A stretch of DNA of 38,359 nt from Nocardia cyriacigeorgica. Lineage in GTDB: Bacteria > Actinomycetota > Actinomycetes > Mycobacteriales > Mycobacteriaceae. Position numbers and translations under genes: made by a program. This document shows, piece after piece, positions 9,501-15,951 of the stretch (the first letter of the stretch is position 1; every line of letters starts with the position of its first letter). Under the pieces are notes generated by a model. The model made no database searches, was not told where the DNA came from, and saw only the letters and a program-made list of their open reading frames with translations. The stretch covers positions 1 through 38,359 of the forward strand of contig NZ_JAAGVC010000048.1 of assembly GCF_010858045.1 (NCBI RefSeq). Direction: 5' to 3'.

Positions 9501-9530
9501 CCTCAGGAGGTCGAGCGGGTCTCGACGTAA
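3534..9530 (+). CDS. Nonribosomal peptide synthetase C-A-T-C-T-R with terminal thioester reductase
   Basis: A 1998-residue NRPS; AAGGTAGAG precedes ATG 3534. Domains in order: C1 (~10-430, HHIALDG with His140-His141); A (~455-940, with A3 TSGSTGTPKG near 607, GYGPTE near 740, A10 NGKLDTRRLP near 930); T1 (FFALGGTSL, phosphopantetheine Ser988); C2 (~1035-1450, HHIAADG with His1166-His1167); T2 (FFDLGGTSL, Ser1556); and a reductase with GATGFLG at 1633-1639 and Tyr1790/Lys1794. The second module has no A domain, so T2 must be loaded by the first A domain, in trans or iteratively. The N-terminal C domain suggests an acyl or peptidyl starter from elsewhere. The R domain would release an aldehyde or alcohol using NAD(P)H. 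The IdeR box points to an iron-linked product. No MbtH gene or other biosynthetic gene is in the window. The 3' end overlaps the convergent transporter gene by 28 bases. Confidence 0.92.
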   Translation: MRSSGDVGESLPLTSAQREVWFAQQLLGEVPLTTTQYIDVVGPLDRDVYQAAARQAARELGAYLRFDVELDGQVRQWIDYDQYDEIGYLDLRDEPDPESAASAWMRADQCTPFDLRNDPPVQTTILHIGPDRHFIYGRAHHIALDGYGAMRLQQRHAELYAAMMRGQQPPAGTEHAPADLVDADIAYLHSTRYETDRRYWADKVDGLPEPVTLATRPGPPAAQAIVVGGALEPQLHAALERAAGATGTAAVLVAALAGYLARMTGAPEVTLSLPVTARTTAVLRRAGGMVTNVVPLRVGTGPATSIAELFAAARRELSGALRHQRFRGEEVARIARRGPDAGGFGPAVNIMNFRAGVDLGAATGTLHLLSTGPVADLALNIYPAADTGLRVEWEANPNRYTRAELTAQHRRFLDFLSELVTAPADSAVHAVEVLRPQERRRLVPWQGSDAVPAVPMAELIAAAVARNPDGTAVVHGDRRWTYAEFDAWTDRLARALIAAGAGPETLVAMVLERSAESVAAVWAISKAGAAFVPIDPGYPAERIAHILGDSAARLGVSTAALRAGLPESTTWLLLDDPATTAGIDAGPVTDTERRTPLDPAHPAYLIYTSGSTGTPKGVLVTHGGLANLAAERRDRYDLHPGARTLHHASPGFDMAVGEQLCALAGAATLVVAPRYVVAGEDLAELIRRESVTNAIITPAVLATLDPAALPSLRVLGVGGEAIRADLVEAWAPGRLMRNGYGPTEATDIATIGELVAGRPVTIGAPLRGFRALVLDALLRPVPPGTPGELYIGGPALARGYHGKPGLTAARFVADPYRPGDRLYRTGDLVTVTEGRDPALTYHGRTDFQIKVRGHRIEPGEVESVLTARQEIARAAVTVHTDERTGPHLVAYLVPAPGASVDLDALRAELADELPAYLRPAAYTVLDALPLTANGKLDTRRLPAPVFGRTGFRAPATPSERRVAAVFAQVLGLESVGASADFFALGGTSLTATQVAARLGTGVRTIFDAPTVAGLAARLDTRSDDAPAPAMRPRPERIAPAPAQLRLWLLNQLMPESSAYHLPVALGLRGPLDPAVLAAAVTAVLDRHEVLRTVYPETSAGPYQRILATTRAAELIDLAPVEVERHDLDRRLSELAGAPFDLTRDLPVRMRLLRLDAEEHVLALVAHHIAADGWSFGPLIADLTTAYAAHAAGRTPGWSALPVQYADYALWQQDRLGERTDADSIAARQLAYWTRTLAGAPAYLPLPADRDGASEGPGGTVDIELPAVTDSALAELARRHDATVFMVTYAAYIALLHELCGSTDITVGTPVAGRGHPTLDHLVGMFVNTLPVRVAVEPGEPFTALLARVREAALAAFDHADVPFHHIVEAVNPPRAEGRSPLFQTVFSFENLPALPALELAGLRVEVLDIPRDTTHFELALTVRQVPGRDGLTAEFRYAAQRYDRSTVSDIALRFQEMVARIVGDPASAIGGPRRAKDELASSADRQPVGPAGAGPARQPIAGADSAAVRENAAPAGEPGNLPTTDREIAVAAVFAELLGTDEITLDDTFFDLGGTSLLVFTLRTRLAERLGIEVDPRTVFERPTVRALAAVEPAAERDDRWIAELVADTRLDPVIDIAGLVPPVDTGDVLLTGATGFLGVHLLRELLDRTDSRIWCLVRGRDHADGLRRITAALARYRLPHHDLADRVVAVPGDLEQPRLGLSEADFADLAARISVIHHNGARVNHLESYADLRAANVGGTTEVLRLATTVRIKPVHFVSTLNAVLGTETSGVVLEDSDIPAAEVTRHGYVAAKWVAEQLVLEAGARGVPVAVYRPGLICGSVDTGVMSADDSMWTMVRAAALLGVTPDLGDTAVSLAPVDYVARALVAIANTGLPDSDRYHLVNTTPTRVAEILDGLVRMGYRIDTVDVDAAKQRLAEQAVDHDDLMRATLLIGNYADLGDSGVADVILDDSRAREALEPAGISCPPITSEVIDRYLAAFRADGVLPEPQEVERVST

Positions 9531-10399
9531 TCCGCCGTGGTCTGCTGCTTGCGTGAGCGTGCGAACGCCACGGTCGCGATGCCCGCCGGGATGTTCATCA
9601 AGAATCCGTAGACCGCGGCGGGCAGCGCCATCGCGTCGTTGTTCAGCACCGTCGCCGCGACCGCGATGGCAAGGGCGGCGTTGTGCACACCGATTTCCAT
9701 GCTCGAGGCGATCGCGTCCTCGTGGCGCACACCGAACAGCCTCGGCACGCCGTAGCCGATGCCGAGCCCGATGGTGCACAGCAGCAGCGCGATCGCGCCG
9801 AGTTCGCCGACATGGTCGGTGAAGGCGTCGAATTCGGAGAACAACGCGGCGCAGACCACCAGCACCAGCACCACTCCCGAGCCGATCTTGACCGTGCCCT
9901 GCCTGCGCAGCGCCCACGCGGTCCACCGGTTGCGCACCCACATGCCCAGCGCGACGGGCACCAGCACGATGGCGAAGACCTGCAGGAATTTGGCCGGTTG
10001 CAGCCCGAGGCCGGCGCCGTCATCGAGGAAGACCGAATACGACAGGCCGACCACGACCGGCAGCGTGAACACCGCGAGCACCGAGTTGATCGCGGTGAGC
10101 GTCACATTCAACGCCACATTCCCGCCCGCGAGATGGCTGAACAGATTGGCCGACGAACCACCGGGGGAGGCGGCGAGCAGCATCATGCCGACCGCGAGCG
10201 CGCCGTCGAGCCCGAAGATCCGCACCAGCCCGAAACAGATGATCGGCATCACCACCAGCTGGCAGGTCAACGCGACGACCGCTGCCTTCGGATAGGTCAC
10301 CACCCGAGCGAAATCGGCGACGGTCAGCGTCAGCCCGAGGCCGAACATGACGATGCCGAGAGCGATCGGCAGCGCGACCGCGAAAACAGTTGAGCCCAT
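9503..10399 (-). CDS. Bile acid:sodium symporter (BASS/SBF) family transporter
   Basis: A 298-residue polytopic membrane protein. ATG 10399 is chosen because GGAAGGA lies 5 bases upstream, whereas the open frame further upstream lacks a ribosome site. Eight or more hydrophobic segments are visible, and family motifs include LLAASPGGSSANLF and MEIGVHNAALAIAVA, which contribute to the sodium and substrate sites in BASS proteins. Bacterial members carry pantoate, keto acids or other organic anions with sodium; the substrate here is unknown. Its stop codon lies within the last 28 bases of the convergent NRPS gene. It diverges from the MHS transporter across a region holding a CRP/GlxR-type palindrome. 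Confidence 0.85.
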   Translation of the reverse strand: MGSTVFAVALPIALGIVMFGLGLTLTVADFARVVTYPKAAVVALTCQLVVMPIICFGLVRIFGLDGALAVGMMLLAASPGGSSANLFSHLAGGNVALNVTLTAINSVLAVFTLPVVVGLSYSVFLDDGAGLGLQPAKFLQVFAIVLVPVALGMWVRNRWTAWALRRQGTVKIGSGVVLVLVVCAALFSEFDAFTDHVGELGAIALLLCTIGLGIGYGVPRLFGVRHEDAIASSMEIGVHNAALAIAVAATVLNNDAMALPAAVYGFLMNIPAGIATVAFARSRKQQTTADYVETRSTS

Positions 10400-10722
10400 G
10401 CGCGTCCTTCCGAAGCCGGCCCGTCGGCCGCTCGCCGATGGTGTCATATCGCGATGCTCGGTGCCGTCCCCAGGACCGGAGAACTACTGTGACGCGCCCC
10501 ATTTCAAGCCACTGTGACCGGAGTCACATTTCGTCGCTGAAGCGCAGGTCGGCACGGCGGTTCTCCTACCGGGTCTGGGTAGCGGGGTGTTTACTGCCGA
10601 CCGGGAACGGGTAACGAAGTTCTTCGTGTCGAGCCCTCGGCCACCACTGCCGCCGATGGGCTGATCGGATCAGTGCCGGTCGAGCCAGCAGGGGTGGTTC
10701 GGCGGCCGGAGAGGACGTGCTC
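10400..10722. other. Divergent intergenic region between two transporter genes
   Basis: This 323-base stretch has no gene I can support. It must hold the promoters of the BASS and MHS transporter genes. The one clear element is the 16-bp CRP/GlxR palindrome at 10513-10528; an 8-base word from it (ACTGTGAC) also occurs once more about 25 bases to its left. Confidence 0.7.
10513..10528. promoter_or_regulatory. CRP/GlxR-type binding site
   Basis: TGTGACCGGAGTCACA is a perfect match to the TGTGA-N6-TCACA consensus of actinobacterial CRP/GlxR regulators. It lies 114 bases from the BASS start and 195 bases from the MHS start, so it could control either or both in response to cAMP or carbon status. 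Confidence 0.7.
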
Positions 10723-12054
10723 GTGACGGACCGGACACCGGAAGCCGGGCGAATCAAGAGATCGGTCGCCGCGTCGGCGATGGGCAATGCCACCGAGTGG
10801 TTCGACTACGGCGTCTACGCCGCGACGGCCACCTACCTCACCGATGCGTTCTTCCCGGGCGACCTGGGGACGCTCGGCACCATGCTCGGCTTCGCCATCT
10901 CCTTCGTGCTGCGCCCGCTGGGCGGCATGGTGTGGGGCCCGCTCGGCGATCGCATCGGCCGCAAGGCCGTCCTGGCCACCACGATCCTGCTGATGGCCGC
11001 GGCCACCGGTCTGATCGGCGTGCTGCCCACGCACGGCCAGGTGGGTGTGATCGCCCCGATCCTGCTGATCCTGCTGCGGGTGATCCAGGGCTTCTCCACC
11101 GGCGGTGAATACGGCGGCGCCGCCACCTACCTCGCCGAATGCGCCAACGATCGCAAACGCGGTTTCCTCGGCAGCTTCCTCGAATTCGGCACCCTCGGCG
11201 GATTCGTCGGCGGCTCGGCCGTGGTGCTGGCCTGCCAGCTCGCCGTCGGCTCGGAGGCCATGCACGACTGGGGCTGGCGCATTCCGTTCCTGCTGGCCAT
11301 TCCGCTCGGCCTGATCGGGTGGTATCTGCGCGCCAAGCTCGACGAATCCCCGGTCTTCACCGAGGTCGCCGAGAACCCGCACCCGCCGACCGGGCTGCGC
11401 GAGCTGATCAGCCACTACCCGCGTGAGCTGCTCACCCTCGCCGGGTTGGTGGTCGCACTGAACGTGGTGAACTACACCCTGCTCACCTATCAGCCGACCT
11501 ACCTGCAGAAGACCATCGGCCTCGACGAGTCGACCACCACCACGATGATGCTGATCGGCCAGCTGGTGATGATGGTGTGCATCCCGTTCTTCGGCGGCCT
11601 GTCCGACCGGGTCGGGCGCCGCCCGCTGTGGCTGGTCTCGCTGGTCGGGCTCGCGGTGCTGGCGGTGCCGATGTATTGGCTGATGGGGGTCGGCACCGGC
11701 TGGGCCGTGCTCGGCTTCGTGGTGCTCGGGCTGTTCTACATCCCGCAGCTGGCCACCATCAGCGCGACCTTCCCCGCCATCTTCCCGACCCACGTGCGCT
11801 ACGCGGGGTTCGCGCTCGGCTACAACGTGTCGACGGCGGTGTTCGGCGGTACCGCGCCGCTGGTGAACGAGGCCGTCATCGAATCGACCGGCTGGTCGCT
11901 GTTCCCGGCGTTCTACATGATCGGCGCCACCCTGATCGGCCTGGTGGCCTGGGCATTCCTGCGGGAGACCGCAGGCACCTCGATCCGTGGCACCGAGGTG
12001 CCCGACGCGAACACCGACGAGATCCCGCTGCCGGTGCGGGTGGCCACCGCCTGA
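10723..12054 (+). CDS. MFS transporter of the metabolite:H+ symporter (MHS/ProP) family
   Basis: A 443-residue, twelve-helix-type transporter. GTG 10723 is preferred because GGAGAGG lies 8 bases upstream; GTG 10717 is almost on top of that site. The N-terminus carries the MHS signature GNATEWFDYGVYA. The MFS loop motif GPLGDRIGRKAVL lies between helices 2 and 3, followed by RVIQGFSTGGEYGGAATYL, which is diagnostic for ProP/KgtP/ShiA-like symporters, and a second loop motif GLSDRVGRRPL. Members import proline/betaine, alpha-ketoglutarate, citrate or shikimate with protons; the substrate cannot be told from sequence alone. The C-terminus lacks the long coiled coil of E. coli ProP, so direct osmosensing by that route is unlikely. 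Confidence 0.88.
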   Translation: MTDRTPEAGRIKRSVAASAMGNATEWFDYGVYAATATYLTDAFFPGDLGTLGTMLGFAISFVLRPLGGMVWGPLGDRIGRKAVLATTILLMAAATGLIGVLPTHGQVGVIAPILLILLRVIQGFSTGGEYGGAATYLAECANDRKRGFLGSFLEFGTLGGFVGGSAVVLACQLAVGSEAMHDWGWRIPFLLAIPLGLIGWYLRAKLDESPVFTEVAENPHPPTGLRELISHYPRELLTLAGLVVALNVVNYTLLTYQPTYLQKTIGLDESTTTTMMLIGQLVMMVCIPFFGGLSDRVGRRPLWLVSLVGLAVLAVPMYWLMGVGTGWAVLGFVVLGLFYIPQLATISATFPAIFPTHVRYAGFALGYNVSTAVFGGTAPLVNEAVIESTGWSLFPAFYMIGATLIGLVAWAFLRETAGTSIRGTEVPDANTDEIPLPVRVATA

Positions 12055-12073
12055 TCCGCCTGATCCGGGGGCG

Positions 12074-12388
12074 TCAGTGGGCCAGCTTCAGGCCCACCAC
12101 ACCGCCGACGATCAGCACCAGCAAGCCGATCTTCAGCAGGGAGACGCTCTCGGTGCCGGTGGCCATCGCGTACACGACGGTGAGGGCAGCGCCGATGCCA
12201 ACCCACACCGCGTACGAGGTGCCCACCGGCAGGGTGCGCATCGCGTAGGCGAGGCCGATCATCGAGAAGATGAGCGCGACGGCGAATACCGCCGAGGGAA
12301 CGAGCCGGGTGAAGCCTTCGGATTTGCCGAGCGCGGTGGCCCAGACGGCTTCGAGAACGCCGGAAACGATCAGTACTGCCCATGCCAT
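12074..12388 (-). CDS. sugE: SMR-family guanidinium exporter (Gdx/SugE type)
   Basis: A 104-residue protein with four transmembrane helices, the full SMR length. The first helix reads MAWAVLIVSGVLEAVWATAL, with the essential membrane glutamate (LEAVWA) that binds cation and proton. GTSYAVWVGIGA in helix 3 is the Gdx/SugE-type packing motif. Gdx members export guanidinium in exchange for protons. The assignment as guanidinium exporter rather than QacE-type drug pump is supported by the guanidine-III riboswitch in its leader. AAAGGGA at 12396-12402 gives 7-base spacing to ATG 12388. It is convergent with the MHS transporter. Confidence 0.88.
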   Translation of the reverse strand: MAWAVLIVSGVLEAVWATALGKSEGFTRLVPSAVFAVALIFSMIGLAYAMRTLPVGTSYAVWVGIGAALTVVYAMATGTESVSLLKIGLLVLIVGGVVGLKLAH

Positions 12389-12404
12389 GGCGGTGTCCCT
12401 TTCG

Positions 12405-12449
12405 GAAATACCGTCTTGTCGGTGCCCGGGTACGGTTTCGATCGTCCGG
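12405..12449 (-). ncRNA. Guanidine-III (ykkC-III) riboswitch
   Basis: Read on the minus strand, the leader begins CCGGACGA, continues with CCGTACCCGG, and has ACAAGACGG near its 3' side, in the order and spacing of the known guanidine-III aptamer. The P1 strands are CCGG at 12446-12449 and CCGG at 12426-12429. P2 pairs ACCGT (12432-12436) with ACGGT (12410-12414). The P2 bases and the first loop differ from the published Thermobifida aptamer as I recall it, but pairing is kept, which supports a real structure. The aptamer ends about 3-8 bases upstream of the AAAGGGA ribosome site, so translational control by guanidine is expected. Confidence 0.85.
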
Positions 12450-12613
12450 TCGGCCGCTGGGAGGTGGCGGCCTCGTTTCTCATGATAACCACCTACCGCG
12501 GGAGGCTCCGCCATGCCAGTATTGGCGCAGTGCCAATATCGGGGTACCGAGGGCACCCATCTGGTCCGGGCACCACGTCCGGGCGTTCGAGTCTGTCGAA
12601 AGGACTGTTGCGC

Positions 12614-13075
12614 ATGAGCGAGGTCACCCCTCCCTTCGCCGAGATCGTGAACGCGGCGATGGAGCACACCATCCCGATCGCGCACACCATGGGGGTGCAG
12701 GCGGTCGAGGTGCGTCGCGGATACGCGGCCACCACGGTGCCCGTGGCGGGCAACGGCAACCACTTCGGGGTGATGTACGCCGGCGTGCTGTTCACCGTCG
12801 CCGAGATCCTCGGTGGTGCGATCGCCGTCGCCACCTTCGACAACTCGGAGTTCTATCCGCTGGTCAAGGATCTGCACATCTACTTCCGTAAGCCGGCCAA
12901 GACCGATGTGCGGGCCGAGGCGACACTGTCCGACGCCGAGATCGACCGGATCGTCGCGGAGGCCACCGCGGCGGGCAAGTCCGATTTCACCTTGACGGCG
13001 GTGGTCACCGACGCCGACGGCGTGGTGATCGCGGAAACCGAAGGGCTCTACCAGCTCCGGGCGCACGGCAAGTAG
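12614..13075 (+). CDS. Hotdog-fold thioesterase-like protein (DUF4442/PaaI-like)
   Basis: A 153-residue single-domain protein with AAAGGA about 10 bases before ATG 12614. The pattern NHFGVMYAGVLFTVAEILGG, on the central hotdog helix, then FYPLVKDLHIYFRKPAKTDVRAEA on the following strands, is typical of DUF4442 and YiiD C-terminal-like hotdog proteins. These bind acyl-CoA or acyl-ACP and may hydrolyse the thioester. The usual PaaI-type catalytic aspartate position is occupied by the VAEILGG helix, where glutamate could serve. The substrate is unknown. It is convergent with the beta-propeller gene. Confidence 0.75.
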   Translation: MSEVTPPFAEIVNAAMEHTIPIAHTMGVQAVEVRRGYAATTVPVAGNGNHFGVMYAGVLFTVAEILGGAIAVATFDNSEFYPLVKDLHIYFRKPAKTDVRAEATLSDAEIDRIVAEATAAGKSDFTLTAVVTDADGVVIAETEGLYQLRAHGK

Positions 13076-13084
13076 CGTGCGGGC

Positions 13085-13109
13085 GGGCGGCGGGTGATGG
13101 CCGCCGCCC
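13085..13109. terminator. GC-rich hairpin between convergent genes
   Basis: GGGCGGCGG (13085-13093) and CCGCCGCCC (13101-13109) form a perfect 9-bp stem with a 7-base loop, placed between the stop codons of the thioesterase and the beta-propeller gene. There is no U tract. It can act in both directions. Confidence 0.55.
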
Positions 13110-13120
13110 GTCGTCGATCG

Positions 13121-14080
13121 TCAGTTCCCCTGGTTCAACCGGATGCGCAGCACATCGCCGCCCTCGGTGCCGGCGAACACCGTCGAGTCCGGACCGGGGG
13201 ACACCGCGAGCGCGGTGATCGGCTGGGTGGTGGCCACGGTGCAGGTGGCGCCGGTGGCGACGTCCACGCGGGCCAGCCTGCCGGTCGCGGTGCTCACATA
13301 GAGCATGCCGTCCGGGGCGATGGTGAGATCGTCGGGCAGCGCGGGCGGATTCGAATGCGGCGACAGATCGGCCACCACACTCGGATGCGCCGGATCGGCG
13401 ATCGGCACCCGCAGCACGCGCGCGGTCGGGCTCGACAGCAGCGTCACATACAGCGCGTCGTCGTGCGCCACCAGGCCGTTGAGGCCGAAATCCTGTGGTG
13501 CGGCGGCTGTCCACGCACGATCGATGCTGCCGTCGCGGCGCACCCGGATGATGCCGCCGCCGGTGTCGGTGATGTAGAGGTAGCCGTCCTCGTCGAACGC
13601 GGCGCCATTGGCCATGCCGATGTTGTCGACGAAGACCTCCGGCACCGGGTTCGCCGCGGTCGGGTCGAACCGGACCACGCCGCCGGTCTTCATGATCGTG
13701 CTGGTGGTGATGTTGCCGAAGTTGACGTACATCAGCCCGTCCGGGCCGGGCCGTACGGCGCCGGGGAAGGTGACCGGCACGGTGGCGGTGAGGTTGCCCG
13801 CCCTGTCGTAGCGCTCGACGACATTGCGAAAGATGCGCGAAACCCAGAGGTTGCCCTCGGCATCGAAGCCGACGTTCTCCGACCAGTCCAGCAGCGGGAT
13901 CCGCGCCGCCGTCGCCGTGGACACCGCGGCGGGCGGGCAGGAGGCCGGGTCGGCGAGGGCGGGAGCCGGTGCCAGGAAACCGGCAGCGACCGCGAGCAAT
14001 GCGGCAGCGGGTGCGCCGAGGAGGCGGCGGCCGGTGAAGCGACGGCGCGGACTGCGGGGTCCCGGATGCGCGTTCGGCAA
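13121..14080 (-). CDS. Exported SMP-30/NHL-type beta-propeller protein
   Basis: A 319-residue protein if TTG 14080 is the start; no strong ribosome site is visible, and the frame stays open further upstream in proline/arginine-rich, non-coding-looking sequence. The N-terminus (SPRRRFTGRRLLGAP, then an alanine-rich core to ALADPASC) resembles a Tat-type signal with RRxF. The mature part repeats the blade pattern of SMP-30/gluconolactonase and NHL propellers: VGFDAEGNLWVSR, RPGPDGLMYVN, FDEDGYLYITD, TIAPDGMLYVS. These proteins are lactonases or scaffolds, and an enzyme activity cannot be assigned. The exported beta-propeller class is well supported; the start is not. Confidence 0.75.
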   Translation of the reverse strand: MPNAHPGPRSPRRRFTGRRLLGAPAAALLAVAAGFLAPAPALADPASCPPAAVSTATAARIPLLDWSENVGFDAEGNLWVSRIFRNVVERYDRAGNLTATVPVTFPGAVRPGPDGLMYVNFGNITTSTIMKTGGVVRFDPTAANPVPEVFVDNIGMANGAAFDEDGYLYITDTGGGIIRVRRDGSIDRAWTAAAPQDFGLNGLVAHDDALYVTLLSSPTARVLRVPIADPAHPSVVADLSPHSNPPALPDDLTIAPDGMLYVSTATGRLARVDVATGATCTVATTQPITALAVSPGPDSTVFAGTEGGDVLRIRLNQGN

Positions 14081-14222
14081 GACAATCCCGTCTCTGCTGG
14101 TGTTCGGTGGGCCGAGCGGGATCGTAGGATGCCGGGCGAGGCCCTCGCAACCCGTCGGGATGGGGGAGCGGGGGCGCGCGGAGTTCGCGGAAAGGTTGCC
14201 GCCGTGCGTTTTTGCGCGCCGC

Positions 14223-14256
14223 CCGGACCTGCTCCCCCCTCTCGGAACAGGTCCGG
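14223..14256. repeat. Inverted repeat between two minus-strand genes
   Basis: CCGGACCTG (14223-14231) and CAGGTCCGG (14248-14256) form a perfect 9-bp stem with a 16-base loop. It lies between the 3' end of the PaaI-like thioesterase gene and the start of the beta-propeller gene. It could be a terminator for the former or an operator for the latter. The rest of 14081-14327 holds nothing else I recognise apart from a repeated GGCTTAAG-like word near 14295-14312. Confidence 0.45.
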
Positions 14257-14327
14257 CCGGCATCGACGACGATGCCGCCGGACTCTCGAGACGGGCTTAA
14301 GACCGGCTTAAGGGGCCGCAGGCCCGA

Positions 14328-14729
14328 TCACAGCACGGCTTGGGTCTGGGTCACCTTCGCGACGAGTTTGTCGGCGTCGTCGCGGATTTCGGTTTCCACC
14401 ACGATGAACTTGCGGCCGGGGTGCAGCACGGTGCTGGAGGCGACCGCGTGGCCGGACCGGATCGCGCGCAGGAAGTTCGACTTGGACTCCACGGTCGTCG
14501 TACCGCTCGCGCCCTCGGGCAGGTTGAGGAACGCGCAGACCGCTGCCGTCGCATCCGCCAGCGACATGAGCACGCCGCCGTGCATCGCCCCGCCGAGGGT
14601 GCACAACGACTCGTCCCAGGCGAGCCTGCTGCGGACCAGGCCGGGACCGTGTTCGAGTACTTCGACGCCGAGCCGTTCGGTGAACGGCATGGACTGGTGG
14701 AACAGCTGTGTACCTTCGGTATCGATCAT
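14328..14729 (-). CDS. PaaI-family acyl-CoA thioesterase
   Basis: A 133-residue hotdog thioesterase. The key segment TLGGAMHGGVLMSLADATAA is the PaaI/ACOT13 signature; the MHGG loop positions the thioester and the aspartate of SLADA is the catalytic acid. FLRAIRSGHAVASSTVLHPGRKFIVVE follows as the outer strands. Members hydrolyse aromatic or medium-chain acyl-CoAs in the cytoplasm. It lies 24 bases downstream of the SDR gene on the same strand and is probably cotranscribed with it. The ribosome site is weak, which fits translation from an operon message. Confidence 0.85.
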   Translation of the reverse strand: MIDTEGTQLFHQSMPFTERLGVEVLEHGPGLVRSRLAWDESLCTLGGAMHGGVLMSLADATAAVCAFLNLPEGASGTTTVESKSNFLRAIRSGHAVASSTVLHPGRKFIVVETEIRDDADKLVAKVTQTQAVL

Positions 14730-14753
14730 GATCTCGAGTGTGCCGGACGCCGG

Positions 14754-15503
14754 TCAGCCGATCTTGGCGATCACCGCACGCGGCAGCCGGGGGAGGACGA
14801 GATCGAACAGCCGCCACGGCCATCCGGGTACACACGCACGCACCCGCTCGGCCTCGATCGCGGCGACCATCGCGGCGACGCCCTTGTCCAGCGGGGCGAT
14901 CAACCGGGTGTCGCCGGCCTGGGTGACCATCTCGGTGGCGATGAAACCGGGCAGCAGGGTGGTCACCGCGATCGGCGAGGTGCGCAGTTCGGTGGCCAGC
15001 CCATCGCCGAGCGCGGCCAGCCCGGCCTTGCTCGCCGCGTACGCCGCCCGCTTGCCGGGGAATCCCCGGACGGCGCTCATCGAGGAGACCAGCACCAGGT
15101 GGCCGGAGTTCTGCTCACGGAAGATCTCCAGCGCGGCCTCCGCCTGGGCCAGTGCACTGACGAAATCGGTGGTGGCGGTCGCCAGATTGGCATCGGCGCG
15201 ACCGGTGCCGACCTTGGCGCCCTTGCCGATCCCGGCGTTCACGATCACTCGATCGAGACCATCGAGCTCGTCGCGGAGTTCGCCGAACACCCCGGGGATC
15301 GCGGCGTGATCGTCGACGTCGAGCGCGCGCACCGCGACGGTGATACCGGGGTGCGCGGCCGTCAGTTCGTCGCGCAGGGCCTCGAGCGCGTCCACGCGGC
15401 GCGCGCACAGCGCGAGATCGCGGCCCTTGGCGGCGAATTGGCGCGCCATGCCCGCGCCGAGACCCGCGCTGGCGCCGGTGATCAGAATCCTGGTCCTCGT
15501 CAT
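14754..15503 (-). CDS. Short-chain dehydrogenase/reductase (classical SDR)
   Basis: A 249-residue SDR with every family landmark: TGASAGLGAGMA cofactor motif near residue 10, DVDD adenine-contact region near 63, VNAGIG near 90, SSMSAVRG with the catalytic serine near 140, and YAASK with catalytic Tyr/Lys near 155. Arginine residues after the first strand (CARRVDALEAL) favour NADP(H). The C-terminus ends in a hydrophobic/basic WRLFDLVLPRLPRAVI stretch, seen in mycobacterial SDRs that may associate with membranes. AGGG lies about 7 bases before ATG 15503. The substrate is unknown; pairing with a thioesterase suggests acyl or lipid metabolism. Confidence 0.88.
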   Translation of the reverse strand: MTRTRILITGASAGLGAGMARQFAAKGRDLALCARRVDALEALRDELTAAHPGITVAVRALDVDDHAAIPGVFGELRDELDGLDRVIVNAGIGKGAKVGTGRADANLATATTDFVSALAQAEAALEIFREQNSGHLVLVSSMSAVRGFPGKRAAYAASKAGLAALGDGLATELRTSPIAVTTLLPGFIATEMVTQAGDTRLIAPLDKGVAAMVAAIEAERVRACVPGWPWRLFDLVLPRLPRAVIAKIG

Positions 15504-15564
15504 GGTTCGACCCTAGTGATGCTGAACAGTGCTCGATAGCGACCGGCGAGCCGGTGGCATTCGA

Positions 15565-15951
15565 TCAGCCGCGGGTCGGGAGGGCGCCGGCGGACCCGCT
15601 GTTCGGCGGCGTGGGCAATTGTCGCCACGGACCGCAATTCACCGTTCGGAAGGCCACATCGTGCGCTTCGATCAATACCCGGACCGGCCGTTCGCGGGTG
15701 TAATTGTTGGCCCGGACATATCGCATATCGGTGTTGTCGCCCTCGACCTTCCACAGCCGCCGCCAATCGCAGCCGTGTGCCGGGTCGGGTGTGCCGGGCG
15801 CTTCCCACAATCCGGGGTTGATATCGACGCCGACGATATAGACGCCGTCGTGCGGCATCTCGGGGGCCGGTGCGGCGGCAGCGCTCCCACCGCCGAGCAA
15901 TGTGGTGACCGAAGCGATGGCTCCGGCGATGACCAGCGTGCCTGCACGCAT
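15565..15951 (-). CDS. Small secreted protein of unknown function
   Basis: A 128-residue protein I do not recognise by name. GAGGAGA lies just before ATG 15951. Residues 1-28 form a clear Sec signal peptide (hydrophobic IAGAIASVTTLLGGG, AxA site in SAAAAPAP). The mature domain has GVYIVGVDINPGLWEAPG, then Cys61 (HGCDWRRLW) and Cys106 (TVNCGPWR), probably one disulfide. The pattern V.VG.DI.PG.W recurs in small actinobacterial secreted proteins of unknown role. It diverges from the ECF sigma factor gene, so both share an upstream region. Confidence 0.75.
   Translation of the reverse strand: MRAGTLVIAGAIASVTTLLGGGSAAAAPAPEMPHDGVYIVGVDINPGLWEAPGTPDPAHGCDWRRLWKVEGDNTDMRYVRANNYTRERPVRVLIEAHDVAFRTVNCGPWRQLPTPPNSGSAGALPTRG

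Noticed and set aside
3534..9530. Assignment of the NRPS as a mycobactin/nocobactin synthetase
   Set aside because: The domain order C-A-T-C-T-R, lack of a cyclisation domain and absence of salicylate or lysine-hydroxylase genes do not fit, although the iron box does.
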